Source of the DNA: Propionibacteriaceae bacterium
GTDB taxonomy: Bacteria; Actinomycetota; Actinomycetes; Propionibacteriales; Propionibacteriaceae
DNA length: 14,149 nt
NCBI GenBank assembly: GCA_031265725.1
Contig: JAISCH010000081.1
Location: forward strand, 1 to 14,149
Direction: 5' to 3'
Shown here: positions 13,776 through 14,149 of the stretch, in pieces
Position numbering within the stretch: the first letter of the stretch is position 1
Layout of the letters: each line of letters opens with the position of its first letter
The notes under the pieces: generated by a model
Told to the model about the DNA's origin: nothing
Database searches by the model: none
The model's input: the letters and a program-made list of their open reading frames with translations, nothing else
Program-made: the position numbers and the translations under genes

Positions 13776-14149
13776 ATGAAGAAGTTGCCGGTTGGTTTGC
13801 AAACATTCCGCAAACTGCGCGAGGGCGACTATCTGTATGCCGACAAGACCAAGTATGTCTATGACTTGGCTTCCCAGGGCAAGTACTTCTTCCTATCTCG
13901 TCCGCGCCGTTTCGGCAAGTCTTTGTTGGTTGACACGATCAAGGAGGCGTTCGAGGGTCATCGGGAATTGTTCGATGGCCTCTGGCTGGGCCTAAGCGAC
14001 TTCGATTTCACCCCACATCCAGTGATCCGGCTGGATATGAGTATGTTCGACCTGTCTGATCGAACCCTGCTTCGTTCCGGGGTGTCCGGATCGCTGCTTC
14101 GGATAGCCGCAGAGCACGGATTGGAGTTGACGGCCGATTCTCCCGCTGG
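13776..14149 (+). CDS. AAA-ATPase-like / PD-(D/E)XK family protein, N-terminal part (runs off right edge)
   Basis: The first 124 codons of a gene truncated by the window. The ATG at 13776 has AGAGGT five bases upstream. The sequence opens KKLPVGLQTFRKLREGDYLYADKT (written here in parts: LPVGLQTF 4-11, YLYADKT 19-25), then KYFFLSRPRRFGKSLLVDTI, whose RPRRFGKS (42-49) is the unusual Walker A of the AAA-ATPase_like family (Pfam PF09820), followed by the typical FEGHRELFDGLWL and HPVIRLDMSMFD segments. In full-length members a PD-(D/E)XK nuclease-like domain (DUF1703) usually follows, outside this window. These genes are patchy, often multi-copy, and of unproven function, possibly nucleic-acid-targeting or mobile accessory proteins. 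It is divergent from the ROK gene with about 110 bp between the starts. Confidence 0.9.
   Translation, partial: MKKLPVGLQTFRKLREGDYLYADKTKYVYDLASQGKYFFLSRPRRFGKSLLVDTIKEAFEGHRELFDGLWLGLSDFDFTPHPVIRLDMSMFDLSDRTLLRSGVSGSLLRIAAEHGLELTADSPA

Overview
The window looks like chromosomal DNA of a GC-rich Gram-positive bacterium, most likely an actinomycete. The signs are GC-rich codon third positions, a very long Lhr-type helicase with the C-terminal extension seen in Actinomycetota, a ROK regulator of actinobacterial type, and at least one promoter whose -10 box sits about 6 nt before an ATG, the geometry of a leaderless mRNA. A placement near Propionibacteriales is only a guess. I see no rRNA, tRNA, CRISPR array or insertion sequence.

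Region 1 (1-5609, all minus strand) is a compact six-gene catabolic operon. In transcription order it encodes a protein with two fused carboxymuconolactone-decarboxylase (AhpD-like) domains, an IlvD/Edd-type sugar-acid dehydratase with all three Fe-S cysteines, an AtuA/DUF1446 protein, its usual small partner DUF4387, a short-chain dehydrogenase and a D-2-hydroxyacid dehydrogenase cut by the window edge. Two junctions overlap by exactly 8 bp and the other gaps are 5 to 31 bp, so the genes are probably co-transcribed and partly translationally coupled. A likely theme is dehydration of a hydroxy- or sugar acid, then redox and lyase-type steps, but neither substrate nor pathway can be named.

Region 2 (5610-7315) is a 248-bp divergent control region followed by a plus-strand gene for a Schlafen AlbA_2 / HATPase_c_4 / winged-helix protein. 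Inverted repeats built on TGTGAGA/TCTCACA lie on and just upstream of its promoter, which suggests autoregulation and perhaps control of the divergent operon.

Region 3 (7448-12241, minus) is a giant Lhr helicase gene. Its variable loops contain several in-frame 18-bp tandem repeats encoding hexapeptides, for example five units of D-[Q/P]-x4 just after Walker A.

Region 4 (12248-12531) is a 284-bp intergenic stretch filled by a tandem array of about 80-bp units. The units fold into two hairpins each, and base changes between units keep the pairing. This is the most unusual element in the window. It may be a structured RNA or a repeat family.

Region 5 (12532-14149) holds a ROK-family regulator on the minus strand and, divergent from it, the start of an AAA-ATPase-like / PD-(D/E)XK family gene that runs off the right edge.
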